64,000 bases of DNA from JBKBIP01 sp046297495 (GTDB lineage Bacteria > Planctomycetota > Planctomycetia > Gemmatales > Gemmataceae), in NCBI GenBank assembly GCA_046297495.1, contig JBKBIP010000008.1, positions 1 to 64,000 on the forward strand, in the 5' to 3' direction. A model generated the notes under the pieces. That model saw only the letters and a list, made by a program, of their open reading frames with translations, was not told the DNA's origin and did not search any database. The translations under genes and the position numbers were made by a program. Shown here piece by piece: positions 7,138-15,737 of the stretch. Within the stretch, counting starts at the first letter, position 1; each line of letters starts with the position of its first letter.

Positions 7138-8754
7138 ATGGCACATACTACGAAAACCAGCGGCGCGCCGCCGCGCCGCCGTCAGCGCAATACCCCAGCC
7201 ACGATGGAGTCGGCTTGCAAAAAGCGGCTGCGGGACCAACGCGCCTCGGACCAATCGCTTCCCGAGGCCCTGCACGCCTACGCGGAAGATACCCATACCC
7301 ATGACGAAGACCGCGCTGATTTGACGATGTCTTCCGAAGCCAGCACTCCCACCCCAGACGAGGTCGAGGAAGACATCAGCAGCGGTCCCGATGATTCCTT
7401 GGGCTTGTATCTGCGCCAGATGGGCGCGATCCCGTTGTTGACGCGCGCCCAGGAACTTACTTTGGCCAAGCGGCTCGAAACCACGCGGCAACGCTTCCGC
7501 CGGTCGGCCCTGTGCAGCTGGTGGGTGTTGGACCAGGTGCTGGAACTATTCCGCAAAATTCAGGCCGGACAGATTCCGCTCGATCCGAGCATCGACGTGG
7601 TGACCAGCCTCAACCTGAGCCGGCAAGACATTTTGGCGCGCATGCCCCACAACTTGCGCACGCTGAGTCACGTCATCGAAGAGGCCGCCGCCGACTTCAA
7701 GGTGCTCATGCGTGCCACCAGCAATGAGGCCAAACAGCGCTGGCGCCGAACGTTGCGGCGCAAACTGCGCAAGGCCATCGTGCTGACCGAGGAATTGTCG
7801 CCGCGCATCGAGCTGATCGAACGCTGGACGGAGGAATTGCAGGTTTTGTCCGAATCGTTGCGCGAGCTGGAAGCGCGGACGGAAGTGGGGGGTTGTTCCG
7901 CCGCCGACCGAGACCAGCGCACCAAGTCCATCAAGGAATTGCGTGATGAGCTACTCAAGGTGCGGACCTTTCCTTATGACCTCCATCGGTTGGTGCAAAT
8001 CATCGCCCAACGCCGCCGCATCTATCAGCAAGCCCGCCGCGAGTTGGCGGAAGGAAACCTCCGGCTGGTGGTGTCCATCGCCAAGAAGTATCGGGGCCGG
8101 GGCTTGTCGTTCGCCGACCTTATCCAGGAAGGCAATCGCGGTCTGATGCGGGCCGTGGACAAGTACGAGCACCGCCTGGGCTTCAAGTTCGGCACCTACG
8201 CGACGTGGTGGATTCGCCAAGGGATCACCCGCGCCCTGGCTGATCATGCCCGCACCGTGCGCGTTCCCTGTCATCAGGTGGGCACGCTGGCCGCCATTGA
8301 GCGCGTGCGCGGCGAATTGTCCGTGCAGCAAGGGCGCGAGCCAACGGTGGAGGAAATCGCCTTGGTCGTGGGCATGTCGGCGGAAGAGACGCGCTCGCTG
8401 CGTGTCGTGGGCCGGCATCCGGTCAGCTTGCACGAACCGCTCGCGGGGGACGGCGAACGGGCCTTGGAGGATTTCCTGGGGGATCCGTCGGCCATCCATC
8501 CGGGGCAAACCGTCGATCAACACTTGCTGCAAGAACGCATCGCCGAGGTGCTGCGCTCGCTGGCGCCGCGCGAACGCGAGGTCATCGAGCTACGTTTCGG
8601 TTTGAAAGACGGCCAGCCGCGCACGCTCGACGAAGTAGCCAAATTGTACGGCATCACCCGCGAGCGCATCCGCCAAATCGAAGCGCGCGGCCTTCTCAAG
8701 CTGCGTCAACCGCTCCGCAGCCAACGTCTGGCCGAGTTCGCGGAAACGGAATAA
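7138..8754 (+). CDS. RNA polymerase sigma-70 factor, primary (RpoD-like) type, 538 aa
   Basis: Directs RNA polymerase to promoters. Region 1.2 is near residues 86-120 (LGLYLRQMGAIPLLTRAQEL). A long helical insertion of about 180 residues follows, resembling the non-conserved region of primary sigma factors. Region 2 lies near 305-375 (NLRLVVSIAKKYRGRGLSF, then TYATWWIRQGITRALADHAR for -10 recognition and melting), region 3 near 385-455 and region 4 near 470-525 (ITRERIRQIEARGLLKLR, the -35 helix-turn-helix). AGGA stands eight bases before the ATG. The first 80 residues are low-complexity, and region 1.1 is not obvious. Planctomycetes often carry several such factors, so I do not claim it is the housekeeping one. 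Confidence 0.92.
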   Translation: MAHTTKTSGAPPRRRQRNTPATMESACKKRLRDQRASDQSLPEALHAYAEDTHTHDEDRADLTMSSEASTPTPDEVEEDISSGPDDSLGLYLRQMGAIPLLTRAQELTLAKRLETTRQRFRRSALCSWWVLDQVLELFRKIQAGQIPLDPSIDVVTSLNLSRQDILARMPHNLRTLSHVIEEAAADFKVLMRATSNEAKQRWRRTLRRKLRKAIVLTEELSPRIELIERWTEELQVLSESLRELEARTEVGGCSAADRDQRTKSIKELRDELLKVRTFPYDLHRLVQIIAQRRRIYQQARRELAEGNLRLVVSIAKKYRGRGLSFADLIQEGNRGLMRAVDKYEHRLGFKFGTYATWWIRQGITRALADHARTVRVPCHQVGTLAAIERVRGELSVQQGREPTVEEIALVVGMSAEETRSLRVVGRHPVSLHEPLAGDGERALEDFLGDPSAIHPGQTVDQHLLQERIAEVLRSLAPREREVIELRFGLKDGQPRTLDEVAKLYGITRERIRQIEARGLLKLRQPLRSQRLAEFAETE

Positions 8755-8776
8755 GCCGCGATACTTCTCAACAAGA

Positions 8777-8835
8777 GGACAGGGCGCGTTTTTCGCCAGC
8801 GACGAGGAGGCGAAAAATGTGCCCTGTCCTTTTTG
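8777..8835 (+). terminator. Strong intrinsic terminator after the sigma factor gene
   Basis: A 21-base arm (8777-8797) pairs fully with 8809-8829, counting two G-U pairs, around an 11-base loop. TTTTTT follows directly. The stem begins 22 bases after the stop codon. Confidence 0.9.
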
Positions 8836-8951
8836 TTCCCCTTTATAATAGCGCGGGAGGTTTGCAGCCATGAACAAACCACTTCAAAAGGTGAATAACA
8901 AGTGCGCATTTTTTTGAAACAGTGAGATGGACTTCATTCCAGGCATCCAGA

Positions 8952-8980
8952 AACCCGCGCTGGCTGCACCAGCGCGGGTT
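8952..8980 (-). terminator. Hairpin terminator of the ThuA gene
   Basis: AACCCGCGCTGG (8952-8963) and CCAGCGCGGGTT (8969-8980) form a perfect 12-bp stem with a 5-base loop. It lies 17 bases after the stop codon of the minus-strand gene and is followed by a short T run on that strand. Confidence 0.7.
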
Positions 8981-8997
8981 CTCGTTTATCATTCGCG

Positions 8998-9906
8998 TTA
9001 CTTGCCACTCGCCGAGGCGCTCGGCGTGGCATCCGCTTCGAGGTCGCCCAAAGCGTATTGGATGCCGGCCAGATAGTGCCGCAACACCGTCGGATTGTGG
9101 AAGATCTCGTTGCGGTGGCCGAGCGAGCAATAAAATGTCCGCCCCTTGCCATAGGTGCCGACCCAGCTGACTGGATACAGTCCGTCCTTGCGGCTTCCCT
9201 TGCTCACGTCCATCTTGTCCGTATCGAGGGCCAGCAGGAACTTACGGTCGGTGGGCAAGGCGGTGTCGGCGCGGAACTGGTAAATCTCATCGGTGGCCTC
9301 GAAATCCTTGCCGTCGAAAGCGGCGTTGATTGGATGAGCGGGGGCTAAATTCTTGATGGGCACCTTGGTATGCCAAGGATGACCGGCGAACGCTCCGCCC
9401 ATCATCTGGTTGTACTCCTTCCAGCCCTTGTACGTATCCGTGGCGGAGTGAACGCCGATCAGACCTTTGCCGCTCTGGACGAAATCGACCAGGCTCTGTT
9501 TCAGCATTTCCTCGCGTTCCAGGGCTGCTTTGCGCTCGGCGGGGTCTTTCGGCAAATCCTTGGGCCGCAGGCATTCGCCGGTGGTGTTGAGCATGAACAC
9601 AGCATCGAAGGCCTTGAGCTTCTCCGGTTCGAACCAGGATTCATCCTCGGTGGCGAAGGCCGTGTAAGCGCCGGTCTTGTCCCCCATCATGGTGATGGCC
9701 TTGACGCCGATGGGGATGGAACCGTGCCGGAAGCCGTTGGTCTTGCTGAAGATCAAAATCTTCCGCGCCTGTTGCGGCTTGGCCGGCGCCTTGTCCGGGA
9801 GTGCGGCGTTGATCTGATCGAGCAATTGATCCTGGCCGAAGACCGGCCCATGCAACACCGCTACCAACGTGACAACCAGCCCCGGCAACCATGAACGATG
9901 AAACAT
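8998..9906 (-). CDS. ThuA-like domain protein, secreted, 302 aa
   Basis: A ThuA-like (trehalose-utilisation) domain protein with a glutamine-amidotransferase-like flavodoxin fold. Typical stretches are ILIFSKTNGFRHGSIPIG near residue 40, GKGLIGVHSATDTYKGW near 150, GGAFAGHPWHTK near 170 and WVGTYGKGRTFYCSLGH near 255. A signal peptide occupies the first 23 or so residues (SWLPGLVVTLVAVLHGPVFG). The ATG at 9906 has AGAGGA seven bases upstream, and longer in-frame starts lack support. It is the last gene of an operon after DUF1501 and DUF1080 genes, 44 bases behind the latter. The family is linked to carbohydrate use, but the reaction is not established. Confidence 0.88.
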   Translation of the reverse strand: MFHRSWLPGLVVTLVAVLHGPVFGQDQLLDQINAALPDKAPAKPQQARKILIFSKTNGFRHGSIPIGVKAITMMGDKTGAYTAFATEDESWFEPEKLKAFDAVFMLNTTGECLRPKDLPKDPAERKAALEREEMLKQSLVDFVQSGKGLIGVHSATDTYKGWKEYNQMMGGAFAGHPWHTKVPIKNLAPAHPINAAFDGKDFEATDEIYQFRADTALPTDRKFLLALDTDKMDVSKGSRKDGLYPVSWVGTYGKGRTFYCSLGHRNEIFHNPTVLRHYLAGIQYALGDLEADATPSASASGK

Positions 9907-9950
9907 AGGTGTATCCTCTGGAAAGTGACAAACGGAAAGGAACATCCGCG

Positions 9951-10625
9951 TTACTTGCTCAATGGTTTGATCTTGACATTGCGAAACATGACGGCCGCGC
10001 CGTGGTCCTGGAAGCCGATGTGCCCCTCGCGTTTGAAGTCCTTCAAGGCCGTCTTGAATTTGTTCTTGGTGCCGTCGGGGTTCATGTTGGGGGTAGTCCA
10101 TTGGTTCAGGTCCATGTCAATGATTTGCTCGCCGTTCATCACGACGCGGATTTTATTATCTTGGGCCGTGATGACGACATGGTTCCACTCCCCTTTCTTG
10201 GCGGCGTTCTTGGACGGGGCCAGGCAATCGTAAATGGCGCCGCAGCTGTGTTTGCCGGGCTTGGGGGAGGGATTATCGACTTGAATTTCGATGCCGGTCT
10301 GCACGTTGTCGGTCGGCTTGTCGGTGCGGATGAAGACGCCGCTATTGCCGGTGGTCTTGAATTCTAGGTCCAAGATGAAGTCGCCGTAGCGGTCCTTGGT
10401 CCAAATGTCGCCGGCCCGATCCTTGCGGACCAACGCCCCATCCTCGACCACCCAGCCAGCGCCGGGCTGCTTGCCCGTGCGGTCGGTCCAGCCGGTCAAG
10501 TCTTTGCCATTGAACAGCGGCACGAACCCCTGTTGGGCGGAGTCGCCGGCGGCCCCGGAAGTGATAAAGGCCAGTCCGGTTAAGAGGGTCAGCAGCAAAC
10601 CAAGCGCTTTGCTGGCTTGTGTCAT
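9951..10625 (-). CDS. DUF1080 (3-keto-disaccharide hydrolase family) protein, 224 aa
   Basis: A signal peptide (about residues 1-26) is followed by a DUF1080 domain, a concanavalin-like beta sandwich. Family marks are FVPLFNGKDLTGWTD near residue 33, GDFILDLEFKTTGNSGVFIR near 85 and EWNHVVITAQDNKIRVVMNG near 150. The Pfam family is now called 3-keto-disaccharide hydrolase after characterised members. AAGGAG stands nine bases before the ATG. It sits between the DUF1501 and ThuA genes, which fits export and breakdown of an oxidised sugar. Substrate not determined. Confidence 0.9.
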   Translation of the reverse strand: MTQASKALGLLLTLLTGLAFITSGAAGDSAQQGFVPLFNGKDLTGWTDRTGKQPGAGWVVEDGALVRKDRAGDIWTKDRYGDFILDLEFKTTGNSGVFIRTDKPTDNVQTGIEIQVDNPSPKPGKHSCGAIYDCLAPSKNAAKKGEWNHVVITAQDNKIRVVMNGEQIIDMDLNQWTTPNMNPDGTKNKFKTALKDFKREGHIGFQDHGAAVMFRNVKIKPLSK

Positions 10626-10659
10626 GGATGAGTCTCCTTGTGAAAGCGACTTAACATAC

Positions 10660-10703
10660 CCAAGCCGGTCGCCAGGCGACCAATCGCCAGGCGACCGGCT
10701 TGG
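10660..10703 (-). repeat. 20-bp hairpin between DUF1501 and DUF1080 genes
   Basis: The arms 10660-10679 and 10684-10703 are complementary with one internal mismatch and a four-base loop. It lies in the 90-base gap inside the operon. Without a T run it is more likely an mRNA-processing or stability hairpin, or a partial attenuator, than a full terminator. Confidence 0.65.
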
Positions 10704-10715
10704 ATTCTTTGGACA

Positions 10716-12101
10716 TTACTTGAGCACCTCCCGCACGGGTTTGCCGTGCGTGATCGGCATGGGGCGGTCATCGCGGGTATGGACGACCGCTTCCGGGTCG
10801 AGATTCATGGCGGCGAACAGGGTGGCGGCTAGGTCTTCCATCGACACGGGGTCTTTCCTTGGCTCGGCGGCTTTGGCATCGGAAACGCCATGCACGAGGC
10901 CGGGCCGAACGTTGCCGCCGGCCAGGATGCCACAGAAACAGTTCGGATAATGGTCTCGGCCGTCACGACTGGCGCCGGCGCCGCTGACGCCGCCTTGACC
11001 AACCTTTGGCGTCCGGCCAAATTCACCGCCGAGATAGACGACCGTATCTTCCAGCAGACCGCGTTGCAGCAAGTCTTCCAGCAGGGCGGAATAGGCTTGG
11101 TCCAGCTTGGGGAGCAGCTCTCCCTTGAGTTTGCGGAAGTTGCCGCTGTGCGTGTCCCAGACGTGATGGCCGGACAAGGTGCAATCGGACACCGTGACCA
11201 TGCGGGCGCCCGCCTCGATCAACCGGCGAGCCAACAGACAGCCTTGACCGAACGTATTGCGGCCATAGCGGTCGCGGAGGCGCGGCGGCTCGGTGCTCAG
11301 GTCAAACGCCGATTGTCCCTGGCTGCTGGTGATCAAGTCGATGGCCCGCCGTTGGAAATCGCTCATGGCTTGCGGGCCAGCGGCGTCGAGCAGCGTTCCG
11401 CGGTCCAACACCTTCAGCAAGTCGCGGCGGTCGTGCAACCGTTCGGGGGTGATCCCTTGTTGCTGCTGGAAGGCATCGACGCGGAAGTTCGCCCCGTTGG
11501 GGTCTTGGGCAATCAGCATCGGATCGGCGCTGCTCCCCAACCAGCCCCCGGTTTGGCCGCGGAAGAACGAACCTTGGTCGTGCAGCCGAGCCGGCAGCAT
11601 CACGAAGGGGGGCACGCGGCTGAGCCGGGGCGGGGCCAATCGGCAGGCCAACGCGCCGAGCGCCGGCGGATCATCGGGCCGAGTGCGGAGCTGGCCCGCA
11701 TTATCGGATTTCGGATCGACGCCGGTGAACAGGTAGCAGCCGGCGGGTTGATGATTGCGATTGGGATGATGCAGGGTGCGGATGATGCTGTAATGCTGGG
11801 CCATGCCGGCCATTTGGGGCAGATGCTCGCAGATGAGCGTGCCGGGAACACTGGTGGTCATCGGCTGAAACTCGCCGCGATATTCTTCCGGGGCGTCCGG
11901 CTTCATGTCCCAGATGTCGATCTGACTCGGTCCGCCATAGAGATAGAGGAAGATGCACGACTTAGGCCGGCCCCGCTCGCGCCCGGCGGCTTTGGCCAGG
12001 GCTTCCGCCTGCCACAGACGCGGCAACGACAGACCAAACAGACCCAGAGTTCCGACTTGCACAAAGCGGCGCCGGTTGAGTGTGTGATGATTATGAGTCA
12101 T
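10716..12101 (-). CDS. DUF1501 protein, Tat-exported, 461 aa
   Basis: A planctomycete-type DUF1501 protein, structurally related to sulfatases and alkaline phosphatases. The N terminus has a Tat motif (NRRRFVQVGTLGLFGLSLP). Family stretches include CIFLYLYGGPSQIDIWDMKPD near residue 48, GRNTFGQGCLLARRLIEAGA near 280, VYLGGEFGRTPKV near 355 and GRDHYPNCFCGILAGGN near 380. GGAGGGG precedes the ATG by four bases. It is the first gene of the DUF1501-DUF1080-ThuA unit. Most family members sit next to DUF1549/DUF1553 (cytochrome-like) genes; none is present here. The catalytic activity of the family is not established. Confidence 0.9.
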   Translation of the reverse strand: MTHNHHTLNRRRFVQVGTLGLFGLSLPRLWQAEALAKAAGRERGRPKSCIFLYLYGGPSQIDIWDMKPDAPEEYRGEFQPMTTSVPGTLICEHLPQMAGMAQHYSIIRTLHHPNRNHQPAGCYLFTGVDPKSDNAGQLRTRPDDPPALGALACRLAPPRLSRVPPFVMLPARLHDQGSFFRGQTGGWLGSSADPMLIAQDPNGANFRVDAFQQQQGITPERLHDRRDLLKVLDRGTLLDAAGPQAMSDFQRRAIDLITSSQGQSAFDLSTEPPRLRDRYGRNTFGQGCLLARRLIEAGARMVTVSDCTLSGHHVWDTHSGNFRKLKGELLPKLDQAYSALLEDLLQRGLLEDTVVYLGGEFGRTPKVGQGGVSGAGASRDGRDHYPNCFCGILAGGNVRPGLVHGVSDAKAAEPRKDPVSMEDLAATLFAAMNLDPEAVVHTRDDRPMPITHGKPVREVLK

Positions 12102-12347
12102 TATTCCCCTCCTTCATGGGCGAGCGTGGCGGGTTCACCTGTCAACCAGAGTGCCAAAGGCAGAGGCAATATCGTTGAACGGATCAAACCGCCAACGATT
12201 GTAGGGGAGAGTATCCGCTGACACGCACTCCGGCCGCTATGAGGATTTAGGTTATGATCCCAAACCATTAGGCAGCGCGTTGGTGCATTCGGTTGGGTGG
12301 ATGTATCTTACCCAAGAGGTCGCCCAAGTGAAAGAAAAAAGCGGCGT

Positions 12348-12551
12348 CTAGCGTTCCCGGCGTCGTAAATGTAAATCACTGGTGGGAATGAGCGGCATTG
12401 AACCATTGGCCGAGGCTGGCTTGGCGGACGCGCAGCCGCAACCACCGCCGCAGCCAGTCTTGCGGTACGTCCAGGTGCGCCACGTCTGGCGCGCGATGTA
12501 CCCCATCGCCGCCGCCACGATGACCAGGACTAGGCCGCATTGCCAATCCAT
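12348..12551 (-). CDS. FeoB-associated Cys-rich membrane protein, 67 aa
   Basis: A short protein with one N-terminal membrane helix (LVLVIVAAAMGYIA) and a Cys-rich motif CGGGCGC near residues 34-40. This is the layout of the FeoB-associated Cys-rich family, encoded downstream of feoB in many bacteria and thought to assist Fe2+ uptake in the manner of FeoC. It lies 113 bases after feoB on the same strand. GAGAGGA stands eight bases before the ATG. The charged C-terminal tail (LHLRRRER) is probably cytoplasmic. Confidence 0.85.
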   Translation of the reverse strand: MDWQCGLVLVIVAAAMGYIARQTWRTWTYRKTGCGGGCGCASAKPASANGSMPLIPTSDLHLRRRER

Positions 12552-12664
12552 GCGGACATTCCTCTCGGCTTCACGCCTCTACTCGAAAAATGATATCCAC
12601 CATTGGAATCATCGTTTTGCGCTTGCTCCCTATGGCCCGCGCTCACGATGAATTTCCATAACCA

Positions 12665-15112
12665 TCACCCGATCCAACTGCCCACTTGATACACCAGCAG
12701 CGCTCCCACGTAAGCCAGCACCGTCATGTACACGAAAGTGAAGACCGGCCAGCCCCAGCCGCCGGTTTCGCGCTTGATGATGGCTAGTGTGGAAGCGCAC
12801 TGACAGCATAAAGCAAAAAAGACCATGAGCGACAACGCCACCGACACCGTGAAGACCGGGCGGTTCGGCTGGTGGTCCCAAGTCGCGGCAATCATGGCCC
12901 GGCCCAAGCGGGTATCGGCAACGTTGGCGGCTTCCTCGATCTCGCCGGGGTCCGCCTCGCCGATGTTGTAGATGATGCCCAAGGTGCCGATGACCACTTC
13001 GCGGGCCGGGAAGCTGGCGATGGCCGCCATGCCAATTTTCCAATCCCAACCCAAGGGCCGGACCACTGGCTCAACGGCGTGTCCCATCCGACCCAGGAAA
13101 CTATGACTCTTCCAAGCCCCTTCAAGGCGGTTTCTTTGTGCCTGAAGCGGTTCCATCGCTTTTTCCAAGGCTTCCATCTCTTCCTCAACAGGAGCGATTT
13201 CGGCTTCCAAGGCCGCCTTGCGCTGTTCCAACTCCTGCCGTTCTGGTTCCGTCAAGCCCACGACAATGAATAGGAAGCCTCGACTGGGGCGGGGGTTCAG
13301 CTGTTCGTCGATGGCGTTGCTCTCCTCTTGGAGCGGTTGAATCTTCGCTTCCAATTCGGCCAATTGATCCTGGAGCGGCGCGATCCGCTCCTCTTCGGCG
13401 CTGATCAATTCGGGGTAAGGGCGGCCTTCGGCATCGTGGTAGGGAAAATAGAGCAAGGCCCACACCACGATCATACTGGCGAGGATGATCGTGCCGGCGC
13501 GATAAAGGAAAGCCCAGCCGGCGTCGAACATGCGCCGCAGCACTGAGCGCAACGACGGCCATTTGTACAAGGGCATCTCCATGACAAAGACCGGCGTTTC
13601 GCCGCGCAACAACGTCCGCTTGAGGGCGAAGGCAATCAGGGGGGCTAGAATGATGCCGAGCAGGTACAGGCAAAACATGACCACCCCCTGAAGGTTGAAC
13701 AGGTAGAGGGAAATGGTCCGCTCTCCCCAAGAAAATGTGACATCGGTAAGGAAGCGCAAGGGGATGAACGCTCCGATGAGCAGGATGTACACCGGCAAGC
13801 GGGCCGAGCAGCTCATCAGCGGAGCGACCAGGATGGTGGCCAGACGGTCGCGGCGGTTCTCGATGACGCGCGTGGCCATGATCCCCGGCACCGCGCAGGC
13901 AATCGACGACAGCATGGGGATGAACGATTTGCCGCTCAGTCCTGCCCGCGACATAATCTTGTCCATCAAATAGGCGGCGCGGGCCATGTAGCCGCAATCT
14001 TCCAAGAGGGCGATGAAGGCGAACAGGATCATGATCTGTGGCAAGAAGATGATGACACTGCCGACGCCGATGACGACGCCATCCGCTAACAAGCTGACCA
14101 ACGGCCCGGTGCCCAGATTTTCCTTGATGAGGTCAGCGACATACCCCACGCCGCCGTCGATCCAGTCCATGAGCGGCGCCGCCCAGCTGAAGATCGACTG
14201 AAAGACGAGGAACATCACGGCCAGGAACACCAGCGTTCCCCAGATTTTATGGGTCAGCACGCGGTCGATGCGGTCGGTCCAGGTGACAGGGCGTTGGTCC
14301 GGGCGCTGCACGCAATCGGATGTCACGTGGCGAATCCAGCCGTAACGGGAACGGGCCTCGACCGCCGGCACGCCACAGCCGGCCTCCGCCAGCCGCTGTC
14401 GGGCCTCTTGCACTTGGGATTTGATCTGTTCGCCATGCTTAGCCGCCGCCCGTCGTTCGGTGTGTCCGCCGACATCGAGCAGCAGCCGGCGCACCAGGTA
14501 CGGTTCCATGCCGTTGCCAAGGGATTGCTGTAAGGTGGACACTTCCTGCTCGAAGGCGGAGGGAAACTCCGGCGTTTTGGCCGGCGGCGGCTGGCCGGCC
14601 GCCTCGGCGATGGCCTGTTTGAGCCGGTCCAATCCCTTACTCTTGTTGGCCTGGATCGGCACGACGGGGACGCCGAGTTGTTGGCTCAGTTGGTCGGCGT
14701 CAATGCGCGTCCCTTGTCCCTCGGCCACGTCGATCATGTTCAGGGCCACGACCACCGGCACGCCCAATTCCAGGGCTTGCGTGGTCAGATACAGGTTGCG
14801 TTCCAAGTTCGAGGCATCGACGATGGACACGACGACATCGGGGCGCGGCTCGCCGGCTTGGTGGCCAAGGATCAAGTCCACGGCCACCATCTCATCCGGG
14901 CTGCGCGGCGCCAGGCTGTAGGTGCCCGGCAGATCAACCAGATCGAACACTTGGCCGTTGTACGTCAGCTGTCCCTTCTTGGTTTCGACGGTGACGCCGG
15001 GATAATTGCCGACGCGCTGCCGCATGCCCGACAGAGCGTTGAACAACGTGGTCTTGCCGGTGTTGGGATTGCCCACCAAAGCAACCGTGATATGGCGCGC
15101 GAGTGTTTTCAT
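12665..15112 (-). CDS. feoB: Ferrous iron transporter FeoB with coiled-coil insertion, 815 aa
   Basis: Inner-membrane Fe2+ transporter with a cytoplasmic G domain. G1 is GNPNTGKTTLF (residues 14-24), G3 DLPGTYSL, G4 NMID, G5 near QANKSKG. The FeoB helical domain and two Gate domains follow (for example PLMSCSARLPVYILLIGAF and FPAREVVIGTLG). Residues about 558-666 are unusual: a charged stretch with two coiled-coil segments (EEERIAPLQDQLAELEAKIQ and QRKAALEAEIAPVEEEMEAL) between membrane parts, longer than the loop in E. coli FeoB. Three Cys lie in FALCCQCAST near the C terminus, near the Gate region proposed to handle iron. No strong ribosome binding site precedes the ATG, but the G1 motif position fits this start. 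It follows feoA by 60 bases. Confidence 0.95.
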   Translation of the reverse strand: MKTLARHITVALVGNPNTGKTTLFNALSGMRQRVGNYPGVTVETKKGQLTYNGQVFDLVDLPGTYSLAPRSPDEMVAVDLILGHQAGEPRPDVVVSIVDASNLERNLYLTTQALELGVPVVVALNMIDVAEGQGTRIDADQLSQQLGVPVVPIQANKSKGLDRLKQAIAEAAGQPPPAKTPEFPSAFEQEVSTLQQSLGNGMEPYLVRRLLLDVGGHTERRAAAKHGEQIKSQVQEARQRLAEAGCGVPAVEARSRYGWIRHVTSDCVQRPDQRPVTWTDRIDRVLTHKIWGTLVFLAVMFLVFQSIFSWAAPLMDWIDGGVGYVADLIKENLGTGPLVSLLADGVVIGVGSVIIFLPQIMILFAFIALLEDCGYMARAAYLMDKIMSRAGLSGKSFIPMLSSIACAVPGIMATRVIENRRDRLATILVAPLMSCSARLPVYILLIGAFIPLRFLTDVTFSWGERTISLYLFNLQGVVMFCLYLLGIILAPLIAFALKRTLLRGETPVFVMEMPLYKWPSLRSVLRRMFDAGWAFLYRAGTIILASMIVVWALLYFPYHDAEGRPYPELISAEEERIAPLQDQLAELEAKIQPLQEESNAIDEQLNPRPSRGFLFIVVGLTEPERQELEQRKAALEAEIAPVEEEMEALEKAMEPLQAQRNRLEGAWKSHSFLGRMGHAVEPVVRPLGWDWKIGMAAIASFPAREVVIGTLGIIYNIGEADPGEIEEAANVADTRLGRAMIAATWDHQPNRPVFTVSVALSLMVFFALCCQCASTLAIIKRETGGWGWPVFTFVYMTVLAYVGALLVYQVGSWIG

Positions 15113-15172
15113 GGATTTGGAAGGTGTGGGTAGGTAGTAGGTAATCCGATGTCGTTTAGCGGGCGAGCACTC

Positions 15173-15400
15173 TTACTGCGTTCGCACCTGAATACACGCC
15201 GCTTCGCTGCGGCGCAGGCTGAGGCGGTAGTCGCGCAGGCGGATTTCCAGGGGATCGCCAAAGGGGGCCACGCCAATGACTTCAACCGGCTCCCCTTCCA
15301 AGAGTCCCATTTCCAACAGGCGTTGTACCAAGGAATCACTACCTTGAACCGTCTCGATGCGGGCGTGTTGGCCCACTTGTAGCTGATCCAGGGTTGTCAT
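15173..15400 (-). CDS. feoA: FeoA domain protein, 75 aa
   Basis: A small SH3-like FeoA protein that acts with FeoB in Fe2+ uptake. It has the usual features: TLDQLQVGQHARIETVQG at the start, LVQRLLEMGLLEGEPVEVIG in the middle and DPLEIRLRDYRLSLRRSEA at the end. AAGGGA lies eight bases before the ATG. It is 13 bases after a second FeoA-like gene and 60 before feoB. Confidence 0.92.
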   Translation of the reverse strand: MTTLDQLQVGQHARIETVQGSDSLVQRLLEMGLLEGEPVEVIGVAPFGDPLEIRLRDYRLSLRRSEAACIQVRTQ

Positions 15401-15413
15401 TCAAAAAATCCCT

Positions 15414-15671
15414 TCACGGCACGGGCAACTCCAGGGGGCCTGGCAGCGGGCGAACCATGACTTGCATGGCCAACTCGCCGCGCAAACTCAAACGCGCGCT
15501 GCCGACGCGCAACAGGCACGGGCTGCCGGCTTGCAGCATCTGCAACTGGGACCCGATGCGGATGCCAAGTTCCGCCAGCCGCCCCACCCAGGCCGCCTCG
15601 CCGGACACGTCCACCACTTCCGCCCATTCTCCGGAACCGAGCAATTCCAGAGGAAGTACATAATCAACCAA
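15414..15671 (-). CDS. Second FeoA-like protein, 85 aa, TTG start
   Basis: A FeoA-type SH3-like protein more divergent than the one downstream: WAEVVDVSGEAAWVGRLAELGIRIGSQLQMLQAG corresponds to the FeoA core (shown here in part, residues 15-48), followed by PCLLRVGSARLSLRGELAMQ. The best start is a TTG at 15671 with AGGA eight bases upstream; the nearby ATG is in another frame. It is the first gene of the feo operon, about 60 bases after the predicted transcription start. Two-FeoA arrangements are known, and one copy may regulate rather than assist transport; which one is unclear. Confidence 0.82.
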   Translation of the reverse strand: MVDYVLPLELLGSGEWAEVVDVSGEAAWVGRLAELGIRIGSQLQMLQAGSPCLLRVGSARLSLRGELAMQVMVRPLPGPLELPVP

Positions 15672-15716
15672 GATAAAAATCCTGATTCTTCGCGGGAAGC
15701 TCCCCTTGGAGGATAT

Positions 15717-15736
15717 TGAGACAGATTCTCATTATT
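15717..15736 (-). promoter_or_regulatory. Fur-box-like operator of the feo operon
   Basis: On the minus strand the 19 bases AATAATGAGAATCTGTCTC match the classical Fur box at 14 of 19 positions. The same place holds a perfect TGAGA-N5-TCTCA dyad (15717-15731). It begins two bases after the predicted -10 box and covers the expected transcription start, an ideal place for an iron-dependent repressor. That Fur itself binds is inference. Confidence 0.6.
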
Positions 15737-15737
15737 C

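Noticed and set aside
8870..8917. 15-codon ORF with GGAGG nine bases upstream and TATAAT nearby
   Set aside because: The -10 box would place the transcript start on the ribosome binding site; the ORF is too short to judge.
10890..12221. 443-codon plus-strand frame
   Set aside because: Antisense to the DUF1501 gene, without family motifs; a by-product of high GC at third positions.
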